Assembly (NCBI RefSeq): GCF_001399455.2
Contig: NZ_LLEI02000031.1
Location: 1 to 36,040, forward strand
DNA from: Vibrio bivalvicida
GTDB taxonomy: Bacteria; Pseudomonadota; Gammaproteobacteria; Enterobacterales; Vibrionaceae
Direction of reading: 5' to 3'
DNA: 36,040 bases
The notes beneath the pieces are model-generated. The model was not told where the DNA came from. It saw only the letters and a list, made by a program, of their open reading frames with translations, and searched no databases. The position numbers and the translations under genes are program-made. How positions within the stretch are numbered: the stretch's first letter is position 1; each line of letters begins with the position of its first letter. Of the stretch, positions 8,270-17,048 are shown in pieces.

Positions 8270-8677
8270 TTAACTTGGAAAGCCATCTACTTTAATGGCT
8301 TGCAACCCTTCCCTATGCCAGTCAGCTTGTTCGTTACAAAAAATCTGCGCATCTAACTTTTTCTCAGGCTCTTGATCTAAACTTCCCGCAGGCACAATAA
8401 GGAACTTGCTGCTTTGGGTTAAGAACGGCAATGCAGAACCACAATGCGTACAAAATGTTTTTGAGAAAGAGCGAGTTGGATGATCATAACGTTTAACGCT
8501 ATCTTCACCGCTTAACCACTTGATATTATCAGGAGAAGTAAACAGATTTGAAGCATGAGCTGAACCTGTTAACTTTCGACATTGAAGGCAGTGGCAAAAG
8601 AAGAACATTTTAAACTCATCTTTAAGTTGAAACGTAACCTTACCGCAACAGCAACTTCCCTTAATTTCCCTACTCAT
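8270..8677 (-). CDS. GFA/CENP-V family zinc protein
   Basis: A 135-residue protein of the GFA (glutathione-dependent formaldehyde-activating enzyme-like) family. Zinc-binding cysteines are in the usual order: SCCCG near residues 8-12, CHCLQC at 28-33 and CTHCG at 76-80. Between them are the RKLTGSAHASNLFTSP strand and KTFC turn typical of the fold. Most members are not true formaldehyde-activating enzymes, so the substrate is unknown. The start ATG at 8675-8677 has GGAGGTG directly upstream. It is probably monocistronic. Length and metal sites look intact. Confidence 0.88.
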   Translation of the reverse strand: MSREIKGSCCCGKVTFQLKDEFKMFFFCHCLQCRKLTGSAHASNLFTSPDNIKWLSGEDSVKRYDHPTRSFSKTFCTHCGSALPFLTQSSKFLIVPAGSLDQEPEKKLDAQIFCNEQADWHREGLQAIKVDGFPS

Positions 8678-8737
8678 AGAACACCTCCATATTTATCTTT
8701 GTACCTTTGTGCACTGATTCTGCTACATTTTTCACCT

Positions 8738-9355
8738 TTAGAATTGCAAACCTAGCGCCTTCAATTCGCCTTCTGCCTGTTCAGCCGACAAGAACTGAAT
8801 CGCGTGCATACCAACGCTTTTAGCACCTTCGACGTTATGCGGCATATCGTCTAGAAAAACACATTGCTCGGCGATGAGCTGATTGCTATTGAGTAAAGAG
8901 TGGTAGATCTCAGGTTGGGGTTTTAGCAAACCTAAGTCAGCGGATACGGTTGCGGCATCAAATAACGGCCAAAAGTCGTATTCTGTTTTTAGGAAGTCGA
9001 CAATTTCAACGACGTTGTCCGTCAAGGCATAAACACCATAGCCAGCGACTTTGACCTTCTTAATTAAATCAACAGCCCCATAAAGCTCAATTAAAGATTG
9101 CTTAACGTAATAGAACAAACGATCACAATCTTGAGGTGTAAAATCTAACTCAAGCTGGTATCGATGCTTGGCTTCAATTTCGCTGAGAAAACCTCGATTG
9201 AGATCAAGCCAAATATCACTCATAAAGACTTTCTTTGCCAGCGCTTCAGGCTGTTCTACATTGCCAAATGTCAGCCTCACAATCTCCAGTGGCGCCCAAC
9301 GAACAATCACATTACCGACATCGAAAACCACATTCTTAATTACTGCGTTCTGCAT
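8738..9355 (-). CDS. HAD-superfamily phosphatase, YihX-like
   Basis: A 205-residue hydrolase of HAD subfamily IA. Motif I is FDVGNVIVRW (D12 the nucleophile), as in the YihX group. Motif II is ALTDN, motif III is LLKPQPEIY (the lysine) and motif IV is VFLDDMPHNVEGA (the acidic pair). Residues between I and II form a helical cap. YihX hydrolyses alpha-glucose-1-phosphate, but the substrate here is only inferred from similarity. The ATG at 9353-9355 is chosen. An upstream TTG (9365-9367) is possible. It is downstream of the nrtR-pncA unit in the same direction but separated by a terminator. Confidence 0.85.
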   Translation of the reverse strand: MQNAVIKNVVFDVGNVIVRWAPLEIVRLTFGNVEQPEALAKKVFMSDIWLDLNRGFLSEIEAKHRYQLELDFTPQDCDRLFYYVKQSLIELYGAVDLIKKVKVAGYGVYALTDNVVEIVDFLKTEYDFWPLFDAATVSADLGLLKPQPEIYHSLLNSNQLIAEQCVFLDDMPHNVEGAKSVGMHAIQFLSAEQAEGELKALGLQF

Positions 9356-9499
9356 GAGCCCAACCAACCTTTATGTTTATATTGAAGCAAATATCATGAG
9401 CTGAGGTTAACTCAGTTTTTCTCGTAACAAATGGCGAAAACTCACAAAACCTGCCATACAAATACTCAGTTGATACTTATCGCATCTTTGCGATCAAAA

Positions 9500-9520
9500 A
9501 CGGAGCGATATTAGCTCCGT
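9500..9520 (-). terminator. Terminator after pncA
   Basis: A 7-bp stem ACGGAGC/GCTCCGT with a 7-base loop. On minus it is followed by a run of T (9496-9499 region) just after the pncA stop. It has the same stem core as the terminator after pncB. Confidence 0.8.
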
Positions 9521-9523
9521 TGC

Positions 9524-10171
9524 TTATTCCAATCCTTTCGCGTCTTCTATCAAGATTACGCCTTTCTCAACCAACGCATTGGCAACGTTATTCGCATTAT
9601 CAGGGAACACGGCTCTGGTTGAGGCAAGATTGAGTATTACCTTAAAACCCGCCTCTACAAGCTGCTCAATCGACTTTTTCACACAAAAATCCAAAGCGAG
9701 TCCGCCAACTATAACGGTTTCTATCTGCTTGGCACGTAAGAACTCGATTCCGCCAGTAGAAAGGGTATCCGCCTGATCATGATAAAACGCCCCATACGGG
9801 TGGGCGTCAGGGTCAATACCTTTGTTGATTTGGAAATCATAGTCTCGAATTTCAGGTAAACCCGGTAGCAATTCCACACCAGATGTGCCCACTACGCAGT
9901 GAGGATTCCACTTAATATCCACCTCAGGAAGGCCTACGGGCTCAAGCATCTTTTCCGGCGTTTCAGCCTCCCATGCTGCACCGGGTGGATGCATGTCTCG
10001 AGAAACCAAACGCACTGAAGCTTTACTATGATTACGTTTTAGTTCATCAACAATCTCTAAAGCACCCTGTACAGGCAACTCTTTCGGGCATAGCTCACTA
10101 AACCCCTTCTGCGGGTCAACGTCAATCGAGGCCGTTTTGGTTAAATCAATCTTAATCGTCTGAAATTGCAT
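9524..10171 (-). CDS. pncA: Nicotinamidase
   Basis: A 215-residue isochorismatase-fold enzyme that deamidates nicotinamide to nicotinate for NAD salvage. The catalytic aspartate lies in IDVDPQKGF (D17/D19), the lysine in INKGID (K117) and the nucleophilic cysteine in LALDFC (C163). Metal-binding D59 and H61 are in SRDMHPPG, with H91 in NPHCVVGTSG. The ATG at 10169-10171 follows AAGGAGAGA; an ATG-free upstream extension would overlap nrtR and is not needed. It is 17 bp downstream of nrtR, the Nudix repressor of NAD genes, so they form an operon. The adjacent pncB performs the next step. Confidence 0.92.
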   Translation of the reverse strand: MQFQTIKIDLTKTASIDVDPQKGFSELCPKELPVQGALEIVDELKRNHSKASVRLVSRDMHPPGAAWEAETPEKMLEPVGLPEVDIKWNPHCVVGTSGVELLPGLPEIRDYDFQINKGIDPDAHPYGAFYHDQADTLSTGGIEFLRAKQIETVIVGGLALDFCVKKSIEQLVEAGFKVILNLASTRAVFPDNANNVANALVEKGVILIEDAKGLE

Positions 10172-10188
10172 ACTCTCTCCTTGCGTAA

Positions 10189-10902
10189 TCATCGCAGGCA
10201 GGTTTGGAAATAGGTTACACACTTTTCACCAAGGCTATACACTTGGGCGGGCTTACCACCTTTACCACGGTTTGTTGAAGCCATTTTATTCGCACTGATA
10301 ATGACTCCGGTATCAATCAGACGGCGTTTAACCGTCATGCGATTCACCTCTACACCAAATTTTGCGTATGCGGCAATGATGTCTGAAACAAGAAATTCTT
10401 TGTCTAAAGCAAACAGTGCGACTGAGGTGTACTCAACCGCCGCTCGTAGCTTTTTCCACGCAAGCTTGATCAAATCGGCATGGTCGAAAGCAAGTGCAAT
10501 CTCATCATCTAGAATACTATTCAGAGGAAACCATCTCAGTTGCTCTTGGCACAAGCCACAATTCTCGATTTGCTCTACATTCGCTTGGTTGAGCAACGCA
10601 TAATGAGCAATGGTGACACTCCAACCTTCTGGGTCACGCTTAGGGTTACCTTCTACCATCGGTTGGCTAATGTAATTGGGGTAAGTATGTATTTTTTGGC
10701 GACAAATACGCTTACGAGCAGCATCAAAATCTTGGTCAGCTTGCTGCCCTCCCTGATTAGATAAATCCTGCTCAAAGACAAACCCACCAGGTATTGACCA
10801 TAAGCCATGTTCCGGTCTGTCTGGGTTGTTTCTTTTGATCAGTAAGGTCTCTAACCCTTCATCACCTAACCTAAGGCATATCATGTCAATGGTGACAATC
10901 AT
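10189..10902 (-). CDS. nrtR: NrtR, Nudix-type repressor of NAD genes
   Basis: A 237-residue regulator with an N-terminal Nudix-like domain and a C-terminal winged-helix DNA-binding domain. The Nudix region begins MIVTIDMICLRLGDEG and has LWSIPGGFVF, but the catalytic box GX5EX7REUXEEXGU is degraded (no REXXEE). This fits NrtR, which senses ADP-ribose rather than hydrolysing it. The C-terminal part includes YTSVALFALDKEFLVSDI and VNRMTVKRRLIDTGVI, a typical winged helix. It starts at ATG 10900-10902. It lies directly before pncA and diverges from pncB, so it likely represses both. The intergenic gap at 10903-11159 should contain its operator. Confidence 0.9.
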   Translation of the reverse strand: MIVTIDMICLRLGDEGLETLLIKRNNPDRPEHGLWSIPGGFVFEQDLSNQGGQQADQDFDAARKRICRQKIHTYPNYISQPMVEGNPKRDPEGWSVTIAHYALLNQANVEQIENCGLCQEQLRWFPLNSILDDEIALAFDHADLIKLAWKKLRAAVEYTSVALFALDKEFLVSDIIAAYAKFGVEVNRMTVKRRLIDTGVIISANKMASTNRGKGGKPAQVYSLGEKCVTYFQTCLR

Positions 10903-11023
10903 CGTACGACCCCTAACTCCTTAATTGTTAGATACATTACCACTGCAACATATAAGTTCAACTGGAAAGTAACCATACGTGACTTACCTTACCAAACTCT
11001 TACAACCTTTATTTATCAGACCA

Positions 11024-11075
11024 TATAGCTATGCAACAAAAGTAGAATAGACAGATTTTAGTCAAGCAAGCTATA
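11024..11075. promoter_or_regulatory. Inverted repeat in the nrtR-pncB gap, possible NrtR operator
   Basis: A near-perfect inverted pair, TATAGCTATGC (11024-11034) and GCAAGCTATA (11066-11075), separated by about 31 bp. Its right arm lies about 15 bp before the predicted pncB -35 box, so it could be a pair of regulator sites. A smaller palindrome AGTTCAACT lies near 10946, closer to nrtR. Which, if either, binds NrtR is inference. Confidence 0.35.
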
Positions 11076-11089
11076 GTTATTAACATAAT

Positions 11090-11118
11090 TTGACAAACCT
11101 TGGGCGCTTATTTAAAGT
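11090..11118 (+). promoter_or_regulatory. pncB promoter
   Basis: A -35 box TTGACA at 11090-11095 and a -10-like TAAAGT at 11113-11118, separated by 17 bp. It lies about 40 bp before the pncB start. Confidence 0.6.
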
Positions 11119-11159
11119 TCAGTGCAACAATAAAGCCCTAAGAAACATAGGATGGCTGA

Positions 11160-12401
11160 ATGACCGCCAAGCTTTTTAACGACAACATCATCCAAAGCGC
11201 ACTTGATCTCGATGTCTATAAGATCAACATGATGCATGCTGCTCGAAAGTTTTATCCAGATACCCAGGTTCGCTATGAACTTATTGTTCGCTCAAACGAA
11301 GATTTATCTGGTTTAAAAAGCGACGTTAAAAGCGAGATTGGCAAACTCGCACAAGTTACATTCAGCCAAGAAGAAATCGCTTACCTTGAGGCGAAAGCCC
11401 CTTACCTTGATCCAGACTTTCTCGCTTACTTGAGTGAGTTCAAGTTCAGACCTCTGCAACAAGTCAGCGTTACCACACGTGATGGTCAACTTCGTGTTTC
11501 GATTTCAGGGCTTTGGCATGAAACCATTCTCTACGAAACACTCGTTATGAGTATTATCTCTGAAGTGCGTAATAGAACTCGATGGAATGCCATTCCTTAT
11601 TCGCAGTTTGCCAGTGTGCTGGAAGAAAAAATCACTTATCTCAAGTCTGAATTGAAACGCAGGAATATTACTCATTTCCAGTTCTCAGAGATGGGAAGCC
11701 GACGCCGATTTAGCGCGCAAGTGCAGCGTGACTTAGTCAGCTACCTTCACCAGCATGCACCTGAACTGATGAGCGGTACAAGTAACTACCACTTAGCCAA
11801 ACAATTTGATTTAACGCCAATCGGAACGGTGGCACACGAATGGTTTATGGCTCACCAGCAACTGGTGGAGCCAGCTCAGTCGCAAAAGGTCGCCTTAGAC
11901 AAGTGGCATCAAGCATTTAATGGCAAGCTCGGCATTGCACTGACAGACACCATAGGTATTGATGCGTTTTTGCAAGACTTCACCTATGAACGTGCAAGTG
12001 TCTATGCTGGCGTACGACACGACTCTGGAAGCCCATTTGACTGGGGTGACAAAATGATCGCTCATTATGAGTCACTGGGTATCGATCCAACGTCAAAAGT
12101 GCTGATCTTTACCGACGGGCTGGACTTTGAACGCGCGTTGGAAATTAGCGAATACTTTGCAGATCGCGCTAGTATTAGTTTCGGTATCGGTACGTTTCTG
12201 GCGAACGACATGGGCGATTGGTCAGATGAAACCAGCCGTTACCAACCGCTGTCGATGGTGGTTAAAATGACAGAGTGCAATGGCGCCGCCGTCGCGAAAA
12301 TCAGCGATGAACCGGAAAAAGCCATGTGTGAAGACCCGATCTTCCTTGCCGATTTAAGACAAAGCTTTGGCCTTGAGCCCAAGTACGATAAAGCAAGCTA
12401 A
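11160..12401 (+). CDS. pncB: Nicotinate phosphoribosyltransferase
   Basis: A 413-residue cytosolic enzyme that joins nicotinate to PRPP, with ATP hydrolysis, giving nicotinate mononucleotide. The signature PIGTVAHEWFMAHQ contains the phosphorylated histidine (H226). Other conserved blocks are FSEMGSRRRFS, ALTDTIGIDAFLQDF, GVRHDSGSP and FTDGLDFE. The length matches bacterial PncB. It diverges from nrtR-pncA, which supplies its substrate, and a promoter and terminator (12419-12443) bound it, so it is a single-gene unit. All recognised active-site motifs are intact. Confidence 0.93.
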   Translation: MTAKLFNDNIIQSALDLDVYKINMMHAARKFYPDTQVRYELIVRSNEDLSGLKSDVKSEIGKLAQVTFSQEEIAYLEAKAPYLDPDFLAYLSEFKFRPLQQVSVTTRDGQLRVSISGLWHETILYETLVMSIISEVRNRTRWNAIPYSQFASVLEEKITYLKSELKRRNITHFQFSEMGSRRRFSAQVQRDLVSYLHQHAPELMSGTSNYHLAKQFDLTPIGTVAHEWFMAHQQLVEPAQSQKVALDKWHQAFNGKLGIALTDTIGIDAFLQDFTYERASVYAGVRHDSGSPFDWGDKMIAHYESLGIDPTSKVLIFTDGLDFERALEISEYFADRASISFGIGTFLANDMGDWSDETSRYQPLSMVVKMTECNGAAVAKISDEPEKAMCEDPIFLADLRQSFGLEPKYDKAS

Positions 12402-12418
12402 AAGCCCAGCATAAGAAA

Positions 12419-12443
12419 ACGGAGCATTGAGCTCCGTTTTTTT
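12419..12443 (+). terminator. Terminator after pncB
   Basis: Stem ACGGAGC/GCTCCGT with a 5-base loop and six to seven T on plus. The A run on the other side means it could also stop minus-strand transcripts of the C69 gene (12457 onward). Confidence 0.85.
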
Positions 12444-12456
12444 GCTTTATAAGAGC

Positions 12457-13929
12457 TTAAAGGCTCATGATTTTCTTAAACTCTTCTTCGGAGTACTTCT
12501 TCTCTGTACTCTTAGTTAAGTCTGTCATCATCTTATATCTAAGCTCAGTTGCCATACTTAACGTGCGTTTAAGCTGTCCGTAGGAGTAATCTGCGGCCAT
12601 ATTTAAGGCTGCCTGTTTGTCGGCTTTGTACATGCCTGTTAGCGTTTTATCTAAATGTTTCACTTGCTTGTAGAGTTGGGTTTCTTCTTCATCCCACGTC
12701 GCTTTTAATATCGGCAAATATTTATCTGGATTAGCAGAAGCCAATGCCGTTAAGCTGCGGAACTGCCAATAAGCAGAATCATCACTATAGGTGTCATCAC
12801 CAACTTGGAAGGCCTTAGGGTATTGTTGCAATGTGGAGTACAGCGGCACTAACACTGACTCTGGCAACACGCCAAAGCTCTGCCATATCACACCTTGAAG
12901 CTCATTTGGCATGTCAGGACGTAATTGAATAACGTGCGACTCTAGCTGACGCTCTACCCGAATTGGACGTTTAGCTTTACCTTCAAGCGCCGTTCCATCG
13001 TAAGTTGCACTCAAGACTTGTGCGACGTCCTTCACTGATATTTTCTCGTCAGGCTTCATAAACAGCGGATACTGTGCAAGTCGACTTTGTTGGTACTTAG
13101 ATGGAGTCAACATTTTCTGCCCTAGCCATTCGCGGTCAATATTGTACTCATCCCCTATCACACCGAAAGCTTTGGCAAAGTTGAACGACTTTTTGTCTGC
13201 TTTATCGAGAAGCTTATGTTGCTCCACAAACTCAAACATGCCTTTCGAATGCAGAACATCTTTGCTCGCGAGATTCACGCCATGTACGCGCAAGCCATTG
13301 GCAATCATCGCATAGCTATCATCCGGCACTTTTACCGCAATCCAATGGTGACCAGAACCAATTTCAAATAACCAAGCTTCGTTGATGTCCGCAATGTAGA
13401 GGCTGTTGCCCTCTCCTGCGCCATACGTTTCGATGTATTGACCCAGAAGCTCTACGGCTTGTTTGGCACTTTCAGCCTGAGGAAGAATTAAGGTAGGAAT
13501 AATCGCTTCGATTACACCATTGTCGATCAGAGGATCTACCTTAGCGACTTTGTCGTTGATTTCTGCACTGGTTGTCGCGGAGATGGCGACGTTATGCTCA
13601 TTGATGCCTCGCTCTTCATAGAACTTACCATCACTGTCGACGGTTTTCGCATCCCAATCTGGTATCGCTGAGTAGGCATAAAAGTGCTTCGGCATAGGAA
13701 CAACCAAACCATTGCCAAGTGTCCAGTCGCCTTTTTGGTTGTCTTGTGCTGGTCGATACTCTAAGTATTTGTTCCAGTTATTGATACCAAAGTCTTCGTT
13801 GCGCGCAATCATTATACTGCCATCGCTAGACGCTCCTTTGCCGACGATAAGACCAGTACAAGCTATCGCATTACCACTTAACGCGACAGCTACAGCAGTT
13901 GCTAAAAAGGATACAGACCATGTTTTCAT
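12457..13929 (-). CDS. Secreted C69-family dipeptidase
   Basis: A 490-residue peptidase of family C69, an N-terminal-nucleophile (Ntn) hydrolase. The signal peptide covers residues 1-23 (hydrophobic LATAVAVALSG), and the next residue, C24, begins the mature ACTGLIVGKGAS segment, the expected nucleophile exposed after processing. Conserved ARNEDFG, RGINEHNVAISATTSAEIN and DINEAWLFEIGSGHHW support the family. The C-terminal third is helical. The preferred ATG is at 13927-13929, after GGAGAATTAAG. An open frame extends 46 codons upstream but has no family sequence. It probably releases dipeptides in the periplasm or medium. No operon partner. Confidence 0.88.
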   Translation of the reverse strand: MKTWSVSFLATAVAVALSGNAIACTGLIVGKGASSDGSIMIARNEDFGINNWNKYLEYRPAQDNQKGDWTLGNGLVVPMPKHFYAYSAIPDWDAKTVDSDGKFYEERGINEHNVAISATTSAEINDKVAKVDPLIDNGVIEAIIPTLILPQAESAKQAVELLGQYIETYGAGEGNSLYIADINEAWLFEIGSGHHWIAVKVPDDSYAMIANGLRVHGVNLASKDVLHSKGMFEFVEQHKLLDKADKKSFNFAKAFGVIGDEYNIDREWLGQKMLTPSKYQQSRLAQYPLFMKPDEKISVKDVAQVLSATYDGTALEGKAKRPIRVERQLESHVIQLRPDMPNELQGVIWQSFGVLPESVLVPLYSTLQQYPKAFQVGDDTYSDDSAYWQFRSLTALASANPDKYLPILKATWDEEETQLYKQVKHLDKTLTGMYKADKQAALNMAADYSYGQLKRTLSMATELRYKMMTDLTKSTEKKYSEEEFKKIMSL

Positions 13930-14139
13930 CTTAATTCTCCGCATATGAAACGAGATAGAACCTAAGTTCACGTCAGTTGTATTTGCAGGGTTGTTATTGT
14001 CATTCAATGAGAATGTTTTCGACTGAGTGTACTGACCATTCGATGAGAATTTTCTTCTTCTCGTCACATTAATGACAATTTTAATTAAGAATAATTATTT
14101 GAAAAATATGCAGTTTTTGCATAATTTCATTAAGCACTT

Positions 14140-15093
14140 CTAGAGGTCAACTTTGACAATACTCCAGCTGAACTTGGTGCATAATTGTTTAAGTTCAGCC
14201 ACTTCAGATTCAGTTTGCGACACCAACCAATCCAAAATCTCATTGGCAATAGGAGTATGGTTTTTCTGATAGCAATAGTATTGCCAATCACTATGCTGCA
14301 AAGCAATGGCTTCAGGACATTTAAGGAACTTTCGTTTGAGTTCAGGTAATACCAATAGCAAATCCGTTACGGTGACACCCTGCCCAGACAGACAGGCACT
14401 CAGTGCCAGATCTAAACTAAAAAATACCGTGTCACGACCGAGCTTTTTCCCTTTAAGGTCGGCGTTAGCAATCCATAGCTTCCAGTCCTGATGATCGAGC
14501 GTAGCATGTAAATGAGGAAGCTTAAGCACATCTTCAATCTGAATACTCTTGTCAGACAATAGTTCGGCATAAACTGGCGCCATGTACTCGGCACGCAAGA
14601 AAGTCACACCTTGTTTACCTAGGTATCTCTCTTTTTGCCGAGTGTTGATTATCAATAGATCGCAATCTTCTGATTCGAGCACGGGATCTTCTTCGATTGA
14701 TGGAATGATCACTATCTCATGCTCGGGGTATTTCTCATTGAGCATAGCGACATTGGGCATCAAAACACGCGTGGCATAACTCAATGCACTTTTTATCACA
14801 ATGCGTTTTTTAGCCGGAGCCTTCCATTGAGCGATTAATGACTCCAGGTTATGGAAATTTTGTCTCAATACCTCGTATAAGTCTTTCCCTTGAGCGGTCA
14901 ATTCGATACTGCGATGTTTGCGATTTAGCAGCGATGCATTCAACTCATCTTCAAGTTGTTTGATCTGTCTACTAACAGCACTTTGCGTAACGTTTAGCTC
15001 ATCCGCTGCTTTGGTAAAACTCATCAGGCGTGCCACTGCCTCAAACACTTTTAATCCATTGTGCGAATAAGGAAGACTGGAATAAGGGCTCAT
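14140..15093 (-). CDS. LysR family transcriptional regulator
   Basis: A 317-residue LysR-type regulator of the GcvA-like group. The N-terminal winged helix is at residues 12-72 (GLKVFEAVARLMSFTKAADELNVTQSAVSRQIKQLED). The effector-binding domain follows from about 95, with VIKSALSYATRVLMPNVAMLNEKYP and a second lobe. The DNA-binding helix sequence is standard. It diverges from the MATE exporter at 15198 across a gap of about 100 bp. LysR regulators often control the divergent gene, so the exporter is a plausible target, unproven here. The inducer is unknown. Confidence 0.9.
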   Translation of the reverse strand: MSPYSSLPYSHNGLKVFEAVARLMSFTKAADELNVTQSAVSRQIKQLEDELNASLLNRKHRSIELTAQGKDLYEVLRQNFHNLESLIAQWKAPAKKRIVIKSALSYATRVLMPNVAMLNEKYPEHEIVIIPSIEEDPVLESEDCDLLIINTRQKERYLGKQGVTFLRAEYMAPVYAELLSDKSIQIEDVLKLPHLHATLDHQDWKLWIANADLKGKKLGRDTVFFSLDLALSACLSGQGVTVTDLLLVLPELKRKFLKCPEAIALQHSDWQYYCYQKNHTPIANEILDWLVSQTESEVAELKQLCTKFSWSIVKVDL

Positions 15094-15197
15094 ATAACTC
15101 TCGCATGATCTGAACTCATGTCAGAGTCGCATAAATGTCATTTGAACGCCAGTCTGATAACCCTTACCTTTATGTGATAATGATCACGAGGCTCCCA

Positions 15198-16538
15198 ATG
15201 AAAAAAATTCTCTCTCTCGCTATACCACTTATTATCTCGCAAATGATCTCTATGGCATTAGTACTTACTGATGTTTGGATGATGTCGCGATTGAGTGTGT
15301 CTGCTATTGCAGCGGGAGGTTTAGGGGCTTCAATCTACTCATTTGTATTTATCGTGGCGAGCAGTACCGTGGGCTGCGTCGCGAACTTAATTGCCATTGC
15401 CTACGGCCAGAGAATTGCTCGTCCGGAATTTGGCAACCAACAGATTAGACTAGCCGTTAAAGGGGCGGTACTGCTGTCAGTGATTCTAAGCCTAGTGCTT
15501 AGCATCAGCTTCATGTTTGTTCCTCAGTTACTTGCGATCGCCAATCAGCCAAGTGAACTCGCTGCGCCTGCAATGCAATATGTCGATACATTGAAATGGG
15601 CAATGCTGCCTTCTTTGCTTCTTCTCGTGCTGCGAGGGTTAACCAGTGCTTTTGGCAACGTGCGTTCGATTATGGTGATGTCATTACTGACCGTCGCGTT
15701 AAACGTTCCAATCAGCTATGTTCTTGCATTCACTATGGACTTAGGGCTCGCAGGCTTAGGCGCAGGGACAGTTCTTGCTGCATTCATCGTCATGATTGGC
15801 TACGCCGCTTGGGTATTTAAACGCCCAGAGTATGCCTCTTTTGCTCCTTGGCTTAACAAAGATGAGTACTCGCTATCTTTGCTGACTCCATTACTGGCAA
15901 TGGGATTACCGATCGCTTTGGCTGCATTACTAGAACACGGCCTGATTTACGGTGGCACACTCATGGCTGGCACCATCAGTATCGCAGCCTTAGCCTTACA
16001 TCAGATCCTTCTACAATGTTTGAGCTTTACGTGGAACATTAACTTTGGTTTCTCTCAAGCCGCCGCCATTCTTGTTGGCCAAGACTTCGGCGCAGAAAAC
16101 TACGATGGCATTAAGCGTACCGCTCTTCGTAGCTTTGGTATTACAACAATGCTCAGTATCATTCTTGCGGGAGGCTTTATGCTTTGGCCAGAGCTTATCG
16201 CAGGTATGTTTAACCTTGATGGTGAACTCACGCACTTGCTAGCAATGGTACTTTGGGTTGTTGCGTTGTCATTCATCGTTGACGCATGGCAGCTGTTGGC
16301 TATCAACCTACTGCGCGGAATGAAGATTGTTATGGGCCCAACCATCATGACAGCGATTGGCTACTGGGTGTTTGGTCTGCCAGCGGCGTGGCTGTTAATG
16401 CCGCACTTCGAACTAGCGGGCATCTGGGGTGGTATTGGGATAGGTTTAGGTGTTACCGGTGTATTGCTATTGGTCCAACTGCTCATGGCAATCAAGAAAC
16501 AGCACAATACCAATTCCCTTGCTGTAGCAATGGACTAA
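15198..16538 (+). CDS. MATE family multidrug/sodium antiporter
   Basis: A 446-residue inner-membrane transporter with 12 predicted membrane helices arranged as two six-helix halves, as in MatE/NorM proteins. The first helix starts SLAIPLIISQMISMALVLTDVWMM, and the second half starts near LLAMGLPIALAALLEHG. These proteins export cationic compounds using Na+ or H+ gradients. I prefer ATG 15198-15200 because GAGG lies upstream. In-frame ATGs at 15135 and 15180 would add residues with no family pattern. The divergent LysR gene may regulate it. The downstream hypothetical gene starts 48 bp later and may be co-transcribed. Confidence 0.9.
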   Translation: MKKILSLAIPLIISQMISMALVLTDVWMMSRLSVSAIAAGGLGASIYSFVFIVASSTVGCVANLIAIAYGQRIARPEFGNQQIRLAVKGAVLLSVILSLVLSISFMFVPQLLAIANQPSELAAPAMQYVDTLKWAMLPSLLLLVLRGLTSAFGNVRSIMVMSLLTVALNVPISYVLAFTMDLGLAGLGAGTVLAAFIVMIGYAAWVFKRPEYASFAPWLNKDEYSLSLLTPLLAMGLPIALAALLEHGLIYGGTLMAGTISIAALALHQILLQCLSFTWNINFGFSQAAAILVGQDFGAENYDGIKRTALRSFGITTMLSIILAGGFMLWPELIAGMFNLDGELTHLLAMVLWVVALSFIVDAWQLLAINLLRGMKIVMGPTIMTAIGYWVFGLPAAWLLMPHFELAGIWGGIGIGLGVTGVLLLVQLLMAIKKQHNTNSLAVAMD

Positions 16539-16586
16539 GCGTAGACTCTCGCTACCATCATGCACTGTTAGGCGATACATCAAGTC

Positions 16587-17045
16587 ATGACCGATCTGGA
16601 CATCGAATTTGAACACATCTACTTGGAAGTGAAAGCGGAACGTTGGCCGCGATTAGAGCGTTTTCTGTTTAGCTATTACTGTTATCGAGAAGGCTTCGTC
16701 ACGAGTAATAATAAGCCCGACTGGGAGACCGCTCGTGCGAAGGCTCCGCGCTCATTTCAGGTTCAAGATATTCGAGACTCTGCATTGGAACCAATCGTGC
16801 CACTGACGGTGGTCATTGGCGAAATCAAGCGTTACTGGCGGGATGGCAAGCTAACACCTAACTCACTAAGACGCATTCTTGATAGCTTACTTCACTATGC
16901 GACCATCTCGAAACAAGAACTAACAGAACTTAAAAAAGCTGGCCTGCAAAACGCAATGCCAGCTTGTTGGTATCAGAGTGAAAAAAAAGACACACATTCT
17001 AGATTCAAAACTATAAATATATGTCCTCAATTTCCCACCAAATGA
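16587..17045 (+). CDS. Hypothetical protein with an element-supplied C-terminus
   Basis: A 152-residue cytosolic protein of no family I recognise. It is rich in charged and aromatic residues (KAERWPRLERFLFSYYCYREGF), with a central TVVIGEIKRYWRDGKLTPNSLRRILDSLL helical region and no signal peptide. Codons 132 onward (from 16980) come from inserted DNA. The original tail lies at 18003-18065, and both tails have the same number of codons. Residues in the shared 47-bp repeat (to E132) are common. The new tail keeps R-F-x-T-[IV]-N-[IV], so the protein is probably still functional. It follows the MATE gene by 48 bp and has a weak ribosome-binding site. Confidence 0.7.
   Translation: MTDLDIEFEHIYLEVKAERWPRLERFLFSYYCYREGFVTSNNKPDWETARAKAPRSFQVQDIRDSALEPIVPLTVVIGEIKRYWRDGKLTPNSLRRILDSLLHYATISKQELTELKKAGLQNAMPACWYQSEKKDTHSRFKTINICPQFPTK
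16936..16982 (+). repeat. 47-bp direct repeat, left copy
   Basis: Identical over 47 bp to 17956-18002, period 1,020 bp. It lies in frame within the hypothetical gene (KAGLQNAMPACWYQSE region). It contains inverted arms AAGCTGGC and GCCAGCTT, 8 bp perfect in this copy, with a 14-base spacer between them. Its position at the gene's 3' end marks it as the probable attachment or target site of the inserted unit. Confidence 0.9.
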
Positions 17046-17048
17046 GGT

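Noticed and set aside
1..9400. Superintegron cassette array
   Set aside because: Gene content and orientation fit, but several gaps are only about 40 bp and I see no repeated attC-like sequences between genes, nor an integron integrase in the window.
13930..14067. 46-codon N-terminal extension of the C69 peptidase
   Set aside because: It would bury the signal peptide; the internal ATG at 13927-13929 has a good ribosome-binding site.
16936..16982. Integron attC site or CRISPR repeat
   Set aside because: The repeat has a hairpin but lacks attC R' and R'' core sites, and only two copies 1,020 bp apart exist, so neither explanation fits.
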